A stretch of 64,000 bases of DNA from Steromphala cineraria (taxonomy: Eukaryota; Mollusca; Gastropoda; Trochida; Trochidae), in assembly GCA_916613615.1 (NCBI GenBank), contig OU744723.1, positions 29,278,296 through 29,342,295 on the forward strand. The letters are read 5' to 3'. Both the position numbers and the translations under genes were made by a program. Each line of letters starts with the position of its first letter. Position 1 is the stretch's first letter. Positions 42,701-53,449 of the stretch are shown here, one piece after another. The notes under the pieces are model-generated. The model was given only the letters and a program-made list of their open reading frames with translations, searched no databases and was not told where the DNA came from.

Positions 42701-44050
42701 TAATTTTGAGTATATTCACTCAAAAATATATATGTGCTTAATTCTGTCTTATAAAGGCCACATATAAACATACAATAAGAGAAATCATCAAATTTCTGTT
42801 ACTACTATTAACAAATTTGAAATAAATAGTCAATACTGCCACCATAAATGTCAAAACTGTCACTTTTCATCCGGAAGCAGTATTGACAGTAGCAGTTTTG
42901 ACATCCTTAGATGTAAATAAACAATAAAATGATAAATGATCTCTCAACACAGAAAAGCACATATCATGATAAGCATGTTCTTAACACATTTTAAACTATT
43001 CTAAGATTGAACTTCACATATATTCCTTTACCCCTGAAATGTTGGTGACACTGTTGACGCAAATAATTTATAGATCGATAGTTGTGTACACTTGATGTTT
43101 GATTTTGATGAAACTTGGCAGGAACTGAAATTCAATGTCATGCCATTTTAAAGACATGAAGTTGAAGGTCCAGAAAAGGAAGTTACCTTTGTGACAGACT
43201 AAATGAGTGTTTATTGTTTTCCAAACATTGGTCATGGTAGCAGTATTGACACATACTACTGTGACAGGTGTTCTAAACTACAAACACAAAAATGGAAAAG
43301 TTATTTTTCAGTTTTCAACTGTATATACTAAACCCTTTTTGTTACTGAATAACTTCACACAAAAAGAATTTTTGAATTTTATAGCAATTTGTCAGAAACT
43401 ATATGTAAAAGTTGTCTTTCTTGCTTTGGGACAGGCAAAATTCGATAAAATCACATCAAAAGTGATCTCTCAAAGTCGATATTTTTTATGAACAAATAAA
43501 AAAGGATATGTGCTCTACTCAATTAATCTTGTTCCACATATTAGATTAAAAAAATTATACTAAAACCAAATTAAAAGTGAAAATTTATCATTGGACGGAA
43601 AAATTTGACTATTCAGGATGTTGACTCATATATCTTTCAAAAAAATGAATGACAGGTGAAGAAAATCATTTGTCTGATATTTATTCTGTCAACTCACATT
43701 CAATACGTGATTACGCATCATTGACTAAAACTGACGCATTTGGTTGATTGAAGACAGATTAAATCATAAATGCATGCATGACTCGAATGACTCAAAATGT
43801 GTTGATATTTTTACAGGGATAAATTAACTTCCCTTCATTCGACTGTATAACAGTTATAATAAAATTATTTACAGAAAGGTTGATACTCACTGTCACCAAA
43901 TGAAGTGTTATGTCTGATGGCTATAGTGTCGATTTGATTGTCCTGTTGACGGCGACGACATGATTCTCGTTTTCGATGTAAACAAACCGGGTCCACTTCC
44001 GGGTCGCTCACACCGGTAACAATATTACTGTCACATATGCTATTTGCCAA
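36793..44050 (-). CDS. Candidate four-exon gene inside the 22.3-kb element, unknown function
   Basis: Minus-strand exons: exon 1 ending 43891 at donor A/GTGAGT; exon 2 41864-41779 (acceptor TTACAG, donor CAG/GTATAT); exon 3 39834 or 39819 to 39764 (acceptor TTTTTTTTGCAG or CCAG, donor AAAG/GTGAAC); exon 4 36865-36793 (acceptor TTCTATTGCAG, stop TGA 36795-36793). Phases agree at all three joins. Exon peptides include SEANDLELDELNYTQMLTIQ, DQPNCLGCNLIVQAK (a CxxC pair) and NYSKWKLIQDGEFVTTAG. Weak points: the exon 1 frame that fits has no ATG, while ATG 43961 (MSSPSTGQSNRHYS) is one frame off, and the stronger exon 3 acceptor puts TGA first. Probably a recently damaged gene; family not recognised. 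Confidence 0.45.
37503..39201. repeat. Type A box array (GGTAACGGTCAGGACA)
   Basis: Box starts: 37503(-), 37843(+), 37864(+), 37885(+), 38058(+), 38229(+), 38250(+), 38428(-), 38593(-), 38616(-), 38785(-), 38806(-), 38831(+), 38847(+), 39186(+), plus a partial near 38998(+). Pairs step by 21 bases in several cases, and loci recur at roughly 165-215 bases. Sequence between boxes is much less conserved. Confidence 0.85.
39419..39448. repeat. (ATT)n microsatellite
   Basis: About nine ATT triplets in domain A, right of the box array. Confidence 0.9.
40381..43627. mobile_element. Domain B: sister element with type B 16-bp box array
   Basis: Left end GAGTCAAAATCCTGGAGAGTC; the right end in reverse complement reads GAGTCAACATCCTGAATAGTC. 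They match at most positions. Flanks are TTATAT and ATATAT. It contains 22 boxes of the GGTAGCAGTATTGACA type. Candidate exon 2 (41779-41864) lies in the middle, where box orientation switches from plus to minus. Whether B is a mobile element or an expanded array around the exon is open. Confidence 0.6.
40568..43251. repeat. Type B box array (GGTAGCAGTATTGACA) on a roughly 190-bp period
   Basis: Box starts: 40568(-), 40927, 40948, 41121, 41142, 41303, 41324, 41493, 41514, 41683 (+), 42086, 42274, 42445, 42467, 42635, 42656, 42828, 42849 (-), 42873, 42888, 43043, 43236 (+). Doublets are stepped 21-22 bases; loci are mostly 182-194 bases apart. Some units also share AATTATCCTTT after the box and AAAGTTTAAAAC further on, showing an old tandem unit. 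Confidence 0.88.
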
Positions 44051-44240
44051 AATAACTACAAATTTATTTAGAAAAGGTTTCGGTCACCTAATCAAAATAC
44101 TCCTTAACGAGAAATGTAAATTTCTTAACCTGGACGAAATATAATTTAAGGTGCAGCGTGACCAATCGTCAGTTAGCGATCGCTCGTCCCTGATTGGCTG
44201 GAATGACCTAAAACTTTGTTTTCCGGTGATCACCGATTTT
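44051..44240 (-). promoter_or_regulatory. CpG-richer upstream region with inverted CCAAT box
   Basis: ATTGG at about 44193 is a CCAAT box on the minus strand (CCAGCCAATC), about 230 bases upstream of ATG 43961. The segment 43.92-44.20 kb has many CpGs (GGCGACGACAT, CCGGGTCGCTCACACCGG, GCGATCGCTCG) in otherwise A/T-rich DNA. This supports a minus-strand transcription start near 44.1 kb. Confidence 0.4.
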
Positions 44241-44404
44241 GCCGACAATATCTTTATCTCAAGATTTTCATTATTTTAAAATTGTTGTTTGATATTGAAT
44301 ATGGACAGGAATAACAAAACATACCCTGAAGTATACATTTCAAACACAATTTGAGAATATTTCAGCAGGATAACTTTGAAATATTGCATCTTTTCCGATG
44401 GTTA

Positions 44405-44655
44405 GAAAAGGCGTAGAATCGCGTAGAAAAGCAGTAAAGGGCAGAAGCGTAGAATCGCGTAGAAAAGCAGTAAAGGGCAGAAGCGTAGAATCGCGTATAT
44501 AAGCAGTATAGGGTTAAAATGGCCGCCATCAAATTTTGCAATATCACGGTTTCTTGTCAGCTTAGAAACTAGAATAAAAATGATAATTCTATGTTTTTAT
44601 GGTCCACGACTGTAATGGTGACAACACAAAAATGATCAGAAGCATTGAATAAAAG
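44405..44655. repeat. 36-bp tandem units and dispersed repeat copy 2
   Basis: GCGTAGAATCGCGTAGAAAA then GCAGTAAAGGGCAGAA repeats about 2.7 times (44409-44510). It is followed by AAATGGCCGCCAT ... GTTTCTTGTCAGCTTAGAAACT, a diverged direct copy of 34.79-34.93 kb. Confidence 0.65.
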
Positions 44656-44821
44656 AAAAAAGGGTATCTGACATTATTATCTTTACATGTATGTACTCAT
44701 TATTCTATAACATATTAGACGGGAATGCAGTCAATGTAGTGTTCATATGAATCTCAAAAGAAAGATGACAGGCAGTTCCTGCCGGAGTATCTTCAAGATC
44801 TATATCATTCAGAAAGTGCTA

Positions 44822-47330
44822 CTACAGATCTTCATCACCGTCCTGGGTGTCATATTCGGCATTATAGTCAAAATCATTTTCACAGTCGGTTCCACACAAA
44901 CAGAGCTCTGTGCAAGGCATGTTGTGACTCTGGCATGAACACCTTTGGATTGTGCAATGGGTTTGCACTGGCATCTGACCAGTTCTACAATGGCTTGTGG
45001 CAGAGGTGGCCCCTTTGTGGTGGTAGGGAGTACATCACCATTTCCACTTTGTTAATAGCCATGTTTGAGGGGATCTAACAGATGCTGCCACATCACTGTG
45101 CTTTGAGACCACACCCTAGCTTGTCAGGAGCACGTTCAATATGCTCCTCTTCCAACATTATCTGCACTAGAAAAGGCATGGCAAACATGTAATGCTGTTG
45201 CTTTTTCTCTTCCCAGGGCACTCCAGATTGGCCCAATCTCGACAATACATGAGACCATCGATATTGCTGTGTTTTTGGAGAGCTTATCATAGTGTGCAAC
45301 AGCTAAAACTAAGACCATATAGGTCTTTGGTTTCTTTCAGATCCAAGGCTGGTCACAGATTTTGACTGTTTGTGTCTTGTTTCCCGACAGAAACAAAACA
45401 TTGTTCTGCTTCTTGACTGGTGCCCATAGACTTACATCTCCATAGATTCTTTCGGCTACATAGTCTTCATATAATTTCTGACCAACTTCATTGATGTTTA
45501 GAATCTGTGGAACATATCTTTGGGGAACATATGCATGTGTCATGAAGTTGAAAAGCTGATCTCCCTCTGCTTCGAAGGGATTTCTATGATTCATGAATAA
45601 CAGTCTTGATTTCTTGACATCTTCATGCTCTTTCTTTACAGCCCTTGCTTGTACATCATGGTGCCTGTGTTGTTTCTGAGCAGTGATACCTAATTGGCCC
45701 TTAAATTTTGAGAAAGGTGTGACATCTCTGGTTGTGCTAGGAAGAATCGCTGCCGTGCATTGGCATTATTGGAAATACCAATCAAACCTGAGTGTATCTT
45801 CATCACATGCATGATCTGCTCCAAACGAAAGCTATCTCACTCTTAGTGACAGATATGTTCCCATCCTGAAGTTCCTGCCAGGTTTCCGAATGACTTTGCT
45901 CCAAATCTTGCATGTCCGCAAGGTACCGTGACCAAAGGAGCTTATATTTTATCCGATCTATGGCAAAGAAGAGCTTGCTTAGTGCCTCTCCAGCTTGTAG
46001 ATGGAGAAGAAGATCAAAATTTCTTGAAGCTTCAACAAAGCGGAGGATGGTTTCAACGTGATGTTTCTACCAACTGCACAGCCTTCTCATATAAGGCCAT
46101 GTCAAAGGTGATCACTGTTGGGTGTTCTTCACTAGTGACTAGACTTTTCAGTTTTGATGCTTGTTGAATAACAGTCAACATTGTAGACCATTCGTGCGCA
46201 ATTTCAGGCAACATTGGCGGTGCACCAACTTGGGTCAAAGGCATGGGAGATGACAAAAGGGACTTGAATCCAGCCCAGCCAGGACATTTCTCTCGAAAGT
46301 GCAGATGCTATGATCCAGCCAAGGGTAGTCAGTTCATAAGACTTTGAAATCCCTGTCGTGCCAATTTGGAATTCTTGTCTTCTCTTTGTCACCCGAGGTC
46401 TTGGTTTGCTGCATGGCCTGCTTAAGACACTGTTTGGAGCAACTGTTAGAGATTTTGTCTCACAAAGTTTAAAATTGAGTGCAATTACTTCTCCTGGAGC
46501 ATTTTCCTTTTGATAAATCACAGTGATAGTCCCATGTGTTGTGCCTTTCCCCATCTGCTGTATCCTCTGCAAAGTCTGTGTTATCAACTGCAAAGAACAC
46601 AAATGTTCCTTTCTTTAGAAAGGGTGGTACATACAGACCATCAAACTGTAGTGTATTTTCCACAACAGCATTTGCTATTGCTGTTTCAAAGAGCAGTGAC
46701 ACACAATAGTTCTGTGAATGGAGAAGGTCTACCAGTGTCTTGTTCCTGGTGTCGTGGTGAACAGTAAGTGCTAGGCCCACAACCTTCTCGGGCATGTTGT
46801 GTTCTGAAAGTGGCTGTTGCTTCTTTAGATTGGTGCTGTACTTGCCTTTTGGTTTTGAAGGCATACATCATGCTCTGACATAGTGTTAGTGCTGATTGGT
46901 CGACTGTCCTGCGCCTCATTTCGGTTTGCAACTCCTCTTCAGGTCCTACCAAAATCCAACGCATAAGGCTATACAGTTCTGTTGGAATGTTGTCTGTAGT
47001 GCTCAATACGGAAATCATGTCTGACTGTTTCTTTACATCAATGAAGTCTTCGATGCATCTGCGTATTAGCCTGGCTGTTTTATATAAAAGTTTTATATTG
47101 TCCAATTCATTCTCATATTGCATGATAGAAGTGTGAACCATATCTTCTTCACAAACTTCAGGACAATAAAACCGAGGGCTTTCTCCTGTCCTTTTGATTC
47201 ACAGATTTCAAACTTGGTAATTCTTGAAGAATTCTATCATTGTGTTGTCAGTGTTGGCTTGTGTTTTGTACCTCTTCAGTACCACCAAGTATGGATACGT
47301 GTGTGGCATCAATCTTGTCCATGGGTAGAT
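44822..47330 (-). pseudogene. Large Cys-rich (tesmin/TSO1-like CXC tail) protein, candidate transposase of the 22.3-kb element
   Basis: A protein of about 800 residues can be traced downward from about 47330 through shifting frames. Landmarks: KLLYKTARLIRRCIEDFIDV-like start (47.1 kb), PPFLKKGTFVFFAVDNTDFA (46.6 kb), GKGTTHGTITVIYQ (46.55 kb), VITFDMALYEKAVQL (46.1 kb), YVPQILNINEVGQKLYEDYV (45.5 kb), VLVLAVAHYDKLSKNTA (45.3 kb), HVCHAFSSADNVGR (45.17 kb). The cysteine cluster runs VRCQCK, then CTIQRCSCQSHNMPCTELCL and CGTDCEND, before TAG 44824-44822. Such proteins are abundant, uncharacterised and multicopy in molluscs and cnidarians. The VLVLA block recalls PIN/XPG-type nucleases (weak). 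At least six frameshifts; inactive. Confidence 0.6.
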
Positions 47331-47464
47331 ATTTAAAACAAAGCTTCAGCTTTCTACGCCTTTTGGTTCTTGACTAGAAGTCAAAAGTGCACAAAATTTA
47401 TGGACAGATGGACAGACGCGGGACACCAGGCTAGATGAGCTAAAAGTGCATTTTGTAACTCAAA

Positions 47465-50400
47465 ACTGCAGCAGCAGTCAAGTTGATCATTCAAAGTCAA
47501 CATCAAAATGCATAGTTAAACTTAAAACTGCAGCAGCAGTCAAGTTGATCATTCAAAGTCAACATCAAAATGCATAGTTAAACTTAAAAATGCAGCAGCA
47601 GTCAAGTTGATCATACAGAGTCAACATCAAAATGCATAGTTAAACTTAAAACTGCAGCAGCAGTCAAGTGGATCATTCAAAGTCAACATCAAAATGCATA
47701 GTTTAACTTAAAACTGCAGCAGCAGTCAAGTTGATCATACAAAGTCAACATCAAAATGCCTAGTTTAACTTAAAACTGCAGCAGCAGTCAAGTTGATCAT
47801 ACAAAGTCAACATCAAAATGCATAGTTAAACTTAAAACTGCAGCAGCAGTCAAGTTGATCATACAAAGTCAACATCAAAATGCATAGTTAAACTTAAAAA
47901 TGCAGCAGCAGTCAAGTTGATCATACAAAGTCAACATCAAAATGCATAGTTAAACTTAAAAATGCAGCAGCAGTCAAGTTGATCATACAAAGTCAACATC
48001 AAAATGCATAGTTAAACTTAAAACTGTTGCAGCAGTCAAGTGGATCATTCAAAGTCAACATCAAAATGCATTGTTTAAATTAAAACTGCAGCAGCAGTCA
48101 AGTGGATCATACAAAGTCAACATAAAAATGCATCTTGTAACCTAGAACTGCAGCAGCAGTCAAGTTGATCATTAAAAGTCAACATCAAAATGCCTAGTTT
48201 AACTTAAAACTGCAGCAGCAGTCAAGCGGATTATTCAAAGTCATCATCAAAATGCATCTTGTAACCTAGAACTGCAGCAGCAGTCAAGTGGATCATTCAA
48301 AGTCATCACCAAAATGCATCTTGTAACCTAGAACTGCAGCAGCAGTCAAGTGGATCATTCAAAGTCATCACCAAAATGCATAGTTTAACTTAAAACTGCA
48401 GTAGCAGTCAAGTGGATCATTCAAAGTCAACATCAAAATGCATAGTTTAACTTAAAACTGCAGCAGCAGTCAAATTGATCATACAAAGTCAACATCAAAA
48501 TGCATCTTGTAACGTAGAACTGCAGCAGCAGTCAAGTGGATCATACAAAGTCAACATCAAAATGCATAGTTTAACTTAAAACTGCAGCAGCAGTCAAGTG
48601 GATCATTCAAAGTCATCACCAAAATGCATCTTGTAACGTAGAACTGCAGCAGCAGTCAAGTTGATCATTCAAAGTCATCACCAAAATGCATAGTTTAACT
48701 TAAAACTGCAGCAGCAGTCAAATTGATCATACAAAGTCAACATCAAAATGCATCTTGTAACGTAGAACTGCAGCAGCAGTCAAGTGGATCATTCAAAGTC
48801 ATCACCAAAATGCATAGTTTAACTTAAAACTGCAGCAGCAGTCAAGTTGATCATACAAAGTCATCACCAAAATGCATAGTTTAACTTAAAACTGCAGTAG
48901 CAGTCAAGTGGATCATTCAAAGTCAACATCAAAATGCATAGTTTAACTTAAAACTGCAGCAGCAGTCAAGTGGATCATACAAAGTCATCACCAAAATGCA
49001 TAGTTTAACTTAAAACTGCAATAGCAGTCAAGTGGATCATACAAAGTCATCACCAAAATGCATAGTTTAACTTAAAACTGCAGTAGCAGTCAAGTGGATC
49101 ATTCAAAGTCAACATCAAAATGCATAGTTTAACTTAAAAATGCAGCAGCAGTCAAGTGGATCATACAAAGTCAACATCAAAATGCATCTTGTAACAAAGA
49201 ACTGCAGCAGCAGTCAAGTTGATCATTCAAAGTCATCACCAAAATGCATAGTTTAACTTAAAACTGCAGCAGCAGTCAAGTTGATCATACAAAGTCAACA
49301 TCAAAATGCATCTTGTAACGTAGAACTGCAGCAGCAGTCAAGTGGATCATTCAAAGTCATCACCAAAATGCATAGTTTAACTTAAAACTGCAGCAGCAGT
49401 CAAGTTGATCATACAAAGTCAACATCAAAATGCATCTTGTAACGTAGAACTGCAGCAGCAGTCAAGTGGATCATTCAAAGTCAACATCAAAATGCATAGT
49501 TTAATTTAAAACTGCAGCAGCAGTCAAGTGGATCATTCAAAGTCATCATCAAAATGCATAGTTTAACTTAAAACTGCAGCAGCAGTCAAGTGGATCATAC
49601 CAAGTGATCATCAAAATGCATTTTGTAACCTAGAACTGCAGCAGCAGTCAAATAGATCATACAAAGTCAACATCTAAATGCATAGTTTAACTTAAAACTG
49701 CAGCAGCAGTCAAGTGGATCATACAAAGTCAGTACCAAAATGCATTGTTAACTTAAAACTGCAGCAGCAGTCAAGTGGATCATTCAAAGTCATCACCAAA
49801 ATGCATAGTTTAACTTAAAACTGCAGCAGCAGTCAAGTGGATCATACCAAGTGATCATCAAAATGCATCTTGTAACCTAGAACTGCAGCAGCAGTCAAAT
49901 AGATCATACAAAGTCAACATCTAAATGCATAGTTTAACTTAAAACTGCAGCAGCAGTCAAGTGGATCATTCAAAGTCATCACCAAAATGCATAGTTTAAC
50001 TTAAAACTGCAGCAGCAGTCAAGTGGATCATACCAAGTCATCATCAAAATGCATCTTGTAACCTAGAACTGCAGCAGCAGTCAAATAGATCATACAAAGT
50101 CAACATCTAAATGCATAGTTTAACTTAAAACTGCAGCAGCAGTCAAGTGGATTATTCAAAGTCATTACCAAAATGCATAGTTTAACTTAAAACTGCAGCA
50201 GCAGTCAAGTTGATCATTCAAAGTCAACATCAAAATGCCTAGTTTAACTTAAAACTGCAGCAGCAGTCAAGTGGATTATTCAAAGTCATTACCAAAATGC
50301 ATAGTTTAACTTAAATCTGAGCAGCAGTCAAGTTGATCATTCAAAGTCAACATCAAAATGCATAGTTTAGCTTAAAACTGCAGCAGCAGTCAAGTGGATT

Positions 50401-50510
50401 ATTCAAAGTCATTACCAAAATGCATAGTTTAACTTAAATCTGAGCAGCAGTCAAGAGGATCAAACAAAGTCAACATCACAATGCATCTTGTAATGTAGAA
50501 CTTCAGTGGC
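47465..50510. repeat. About 62-bp satellite, roughly 50 copies
   Basis: The core ACTGCAGCAGCAGTCAAGT is followed by GATCATACAAAGTCAACATC and AAAATGCAT. Units end in one of two alternative linkers, AGTTTAACTTAAA or CTTGTAACCTAGA, and secondary variants (TTGATC/GGATC, CAACATC/CATCACC) assort into higher-order blocks. A three- to four-unit block containing TACCAAGT recurs near 49598, 49845 and 50031. Non-coding. Confidence 0.95.
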
Positions 50511-51469
50511 AGTGGAATTATACACAATCTTACACTTATGGCACTCTTTGCAGCATTTTACAAACAGTTGATGAAATTTTTCAAAAATGTGAAAATTCAA
50601 AACTTTTAAAAATGACAAATCTTAGCATGAATGAAATATGCATGGCTCATATACAACGCACTCTGGTATAGACTTTGCATCGTGAGTCAATAAAAGTCAT
50701 CATTTCTTAAATGAATTTCAATTTATTTATAATATAAATATTTGATTATTCATCTGACATCATTTACTCATCTATGTGTAAATCGCTTCCATCTTATTCT
50801 AGTATAGAAATGTTAATTGCAAAAAACTCAGGGACAAAAACTCAATTAACAAATTATTTTGGAAAATAATTTTAAATTCGATCAAGTGCATCATGAGGTC
50901 AACTCAAAAAAAATTCCACTCATAAACCTGTGCCAATTGTACACCATTTAACTTCGTCCGAAATGTAAAGTTTCCCTAAACGCAAAAGAAAATTCAATCC
51001 GAAACAAAATTGAATTTGGCCTAAACTCTAGTGAAGGTTATTGCTAACAAATAACAAGTGTGTAATGTAAGCTTGATATAGACCTTACAGGTCATGAGAA
51101 AACTGACAGCAGAAAACCACATTATGATGTAGGGAATGGCCACCATATACCCCTGCTTACTTTATAGCAGGATATAAATATACAGAAACCCCTAAGGATG
51201 TGCTCATGTAAGCAGACATTTAGTGGCAGAAAGGAAAAATTAACTTGGTCAAACAAGGGATGATCAATGGATGATTTTCTGTGGGATTTATCCTAGGGAT
51301 GTCAGACTAAAATGAGACAAATGAACTGTTTGCTAGGAAAGTATTACGAGAGCATTGGCCTCAAAGCTAATAATTCTGATTGAAAATAATGTCAAGGTCA
51401 ATTGAAGAGACTGATGTCTTTGCAATCCTCCAATGTAGGCTGTGACTAAATTTGAAGACATTTTCACAG
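50511..51469. other. A/T-rich interior, no recognised feature
   Basis: Between satellite and right arm. No open frame, repeat or palindrome I can support. Confidence 0.4.
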
Positions 51470-53126
51470 TTTGAATAATGAACTGAGAGCTGGCACCTTG
51501 CATCTATCTAATAGCCCTGTGCATAAAAGTATGTGCTTATATTGCACTTTGCTTACGTACAGAGGTAGACTTGACATAGACCTAATATATGCTTATACAA
51601 TGATAAACATAACTTTCTTGAAACCGGTGTGAGCGAGTCTAGAGTCGAATAATGAACCTGGTGCCAACTTCACACTTTGAATAGGGAACTGGGAGCTGAC
51701 ACCTTGCATCTATCTAATAGCCATGTACGTAAATGTACGAGCATATTTTGCACTTGGCTTATGTACAGAGGTAGACTGGACATAGACCTTATATATGCTT
51801 ATACAATGATAAACATATCTATTTTGAAACGGGTGTGAGCGAGTCTAAAGTTGAATAATGAACCCAGTGCCAACTTCACACTTTGAATAGGGAACTGGGA
51901 GCTGACACCTTGCATTTATCTAATAGCAATGTACGTAAATGTACGAGCGTATATTGCACTTTGTAGACTGGACTACCTCTGTACATAAGCATAGACCTAA
52001 TATATGCTTATACAATGATAAACATTACTTTCTTGAAATGGGTGTGAGCGAGTCTAAACTCGAATAATGAACCCAGTGCCAACTTCACACTTTGAATAGG
52101 GAACTGGGAGCTGACACCTTGCATCTATCTAATAGCCCTGTGCATAAATGTTTGAGCGTATAGTGCACTTTGCTTACGTACAGAGGTAGACTGGACATAG
52201 ACCTAATATATGTTTATACAATGATAAACATATCTTTTTTTTAAACGGGTGTGAGCGAGTCTAAAGTTGAATAATGAACCCGGTGCCGACTTCACACTTT
52301 GAATAGGGAACTGGGAGCTGGCACCTTGCATCTATCTAATAGTCCTGTACGTTAATGTATGAGCGTATATTGCACTTTGCTTATGTACAGAGGTAGACTT
52401 GACATAGACTTCATATATGCTTATACAATGATAAACATAACTTTCTTGAAACGGGTGTGAGCGAGTCTAGAGTCGAATAACGAACCCGGTGCCAACTTCA
52501 CACTTTGAATAGGGAACTGAGAGCTGGCACCTTGCATCTATCTAATAGCCCTGTGCATAAATGTAAGAGCGTATATTGCACTTTGTAGACTGGACATAGA
52601 CCTAATATCTGCTTATTCAATGATAAACTTATCTATTTTGAAACGGGTGTGAGCGAGTCGAATAAGGAACCGGGTACAGCGAAAGTGTGGCTGATACTGC
52701 GACTTTGTATATTAGAATCAAAATGCTATAGATAGCCGTGCATAACATTTGCGAGCGTATATTGCCATTTGCTCAGGTACAGAAGTAGCTAGACTCGGCA
52801 TATTGCTAATACTTGGATAATGATAAACATGTTATTTTAACGGGTAAACGGGTATTATAACTGAACAAAGAACCAGGAGCTATTACTTCTTATTTGAATA
52901 AGGAACCAGGAACCGTGAACTGGGAGCCAACATCACAATTTGAATAAGGAACTGGGAACCGTGAACTGGGAGCCAACTTCACAATTTGAATAAGGAACCG
53001 GGAACCATGAACTGGGAGCTAACTTCACAATTTGAATAATGAACCAGGAACCATGAACTGGGAGCTAACTTCACAATTTGAATAAGGAACCGGGAACCGT
53101 GAACCTGGAGCTAACTTCACAGACCC
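51470..53126. repeat. Right inverted arm with about six 208-bp and five 46-bp subrepeats
   Basis: Reverse complement of the left arm. GGTGTGAGCGAGTC marks six long units (near 51625, 51832, 52040, 52246, 52454, 52644). Five 46-bp units (AACTGGGAGCCAACTTCACA type) run from about 52890 to the end. Copy numbers differ from the left arm (about 4 long, 12 short), so the arms evolve by unequal exchange while the outermost 20 bases stay identical. Confidence 0.9.
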
Positions 53127-53135
53127 GTCCAGCTA

Positions 53136-53449
53136 ACAAGATTGAAATTCAGCCACTTCCCATGTCAGTCATATCTACACTGTTTCAACTTGGTGGATGA
53201 ACCAATCTGTCAACTATGTCAGGAACCAGACGAAACAGTAGAACACATCATTCTGAAGTGCTCGGCACTGAGCCATGTCAGAACTTTCCCACCTACGGAT
53301 AGTCTATTAGCCATGTTTCAGAACAAAAACAATGAATGGAAAGTTGTAATAAACATTATAGAAGAAAGGAAGGAAAGGATGTGTGCAAGGGCCACTGTTG
53401 TCGGAAGCACGATCTAACAGAAGTAACAGAAGTAACAGAAGTAAGTAAG
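53136..53449 (+). pseudogene. LINE C-terminus and 3' tail, right fragment
   Basis: Continues the frame interrupted at 30781: FSHFPCQSYLHCFNLVDEP, then a Cys/His cluster CQLCQEPDETVEHIILKCSA, to the stop at 53415-53417. It is followed by a short ACAGAAGTA-type repeat tail (53417-53449), usual at LINE 3' ends, and by the 18-bp target duplication 53450-53467. Confidence 0.75.

Larger units (their letters stand above)
30782..53126. mobile_element. Complete 22,345-bp TIR element, undescribed type
   Basis: Left end GGGTCTGTGAAGTTAGCTCC; the right end is its reverse complement. Both ends abut GTCCAGCTA (30773-30781 and 53127-53135), a perfect 9-bp target duplication. The inverted arms extend about 1.6 kb through subrepeats. 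Removing the element and one duplication restores an open LINE frame across the site, which confirms the boundaries. Inside are a decayed Cys-rich-protein gene (44.8-47.3 kb), a candidate spliced gene, a satellite and two box-array domains. Nine-base duplications fit Mutator or Foldback-type elements, but no MULE transposase is visible. Confidence 0.9.

Noticed and set aside
44747..44938. Plus-strand 63-codon frame with hydrophobic stretch
   Set aside because: It is antisense to the cysteine cluster of the minus-strand pseudogene.
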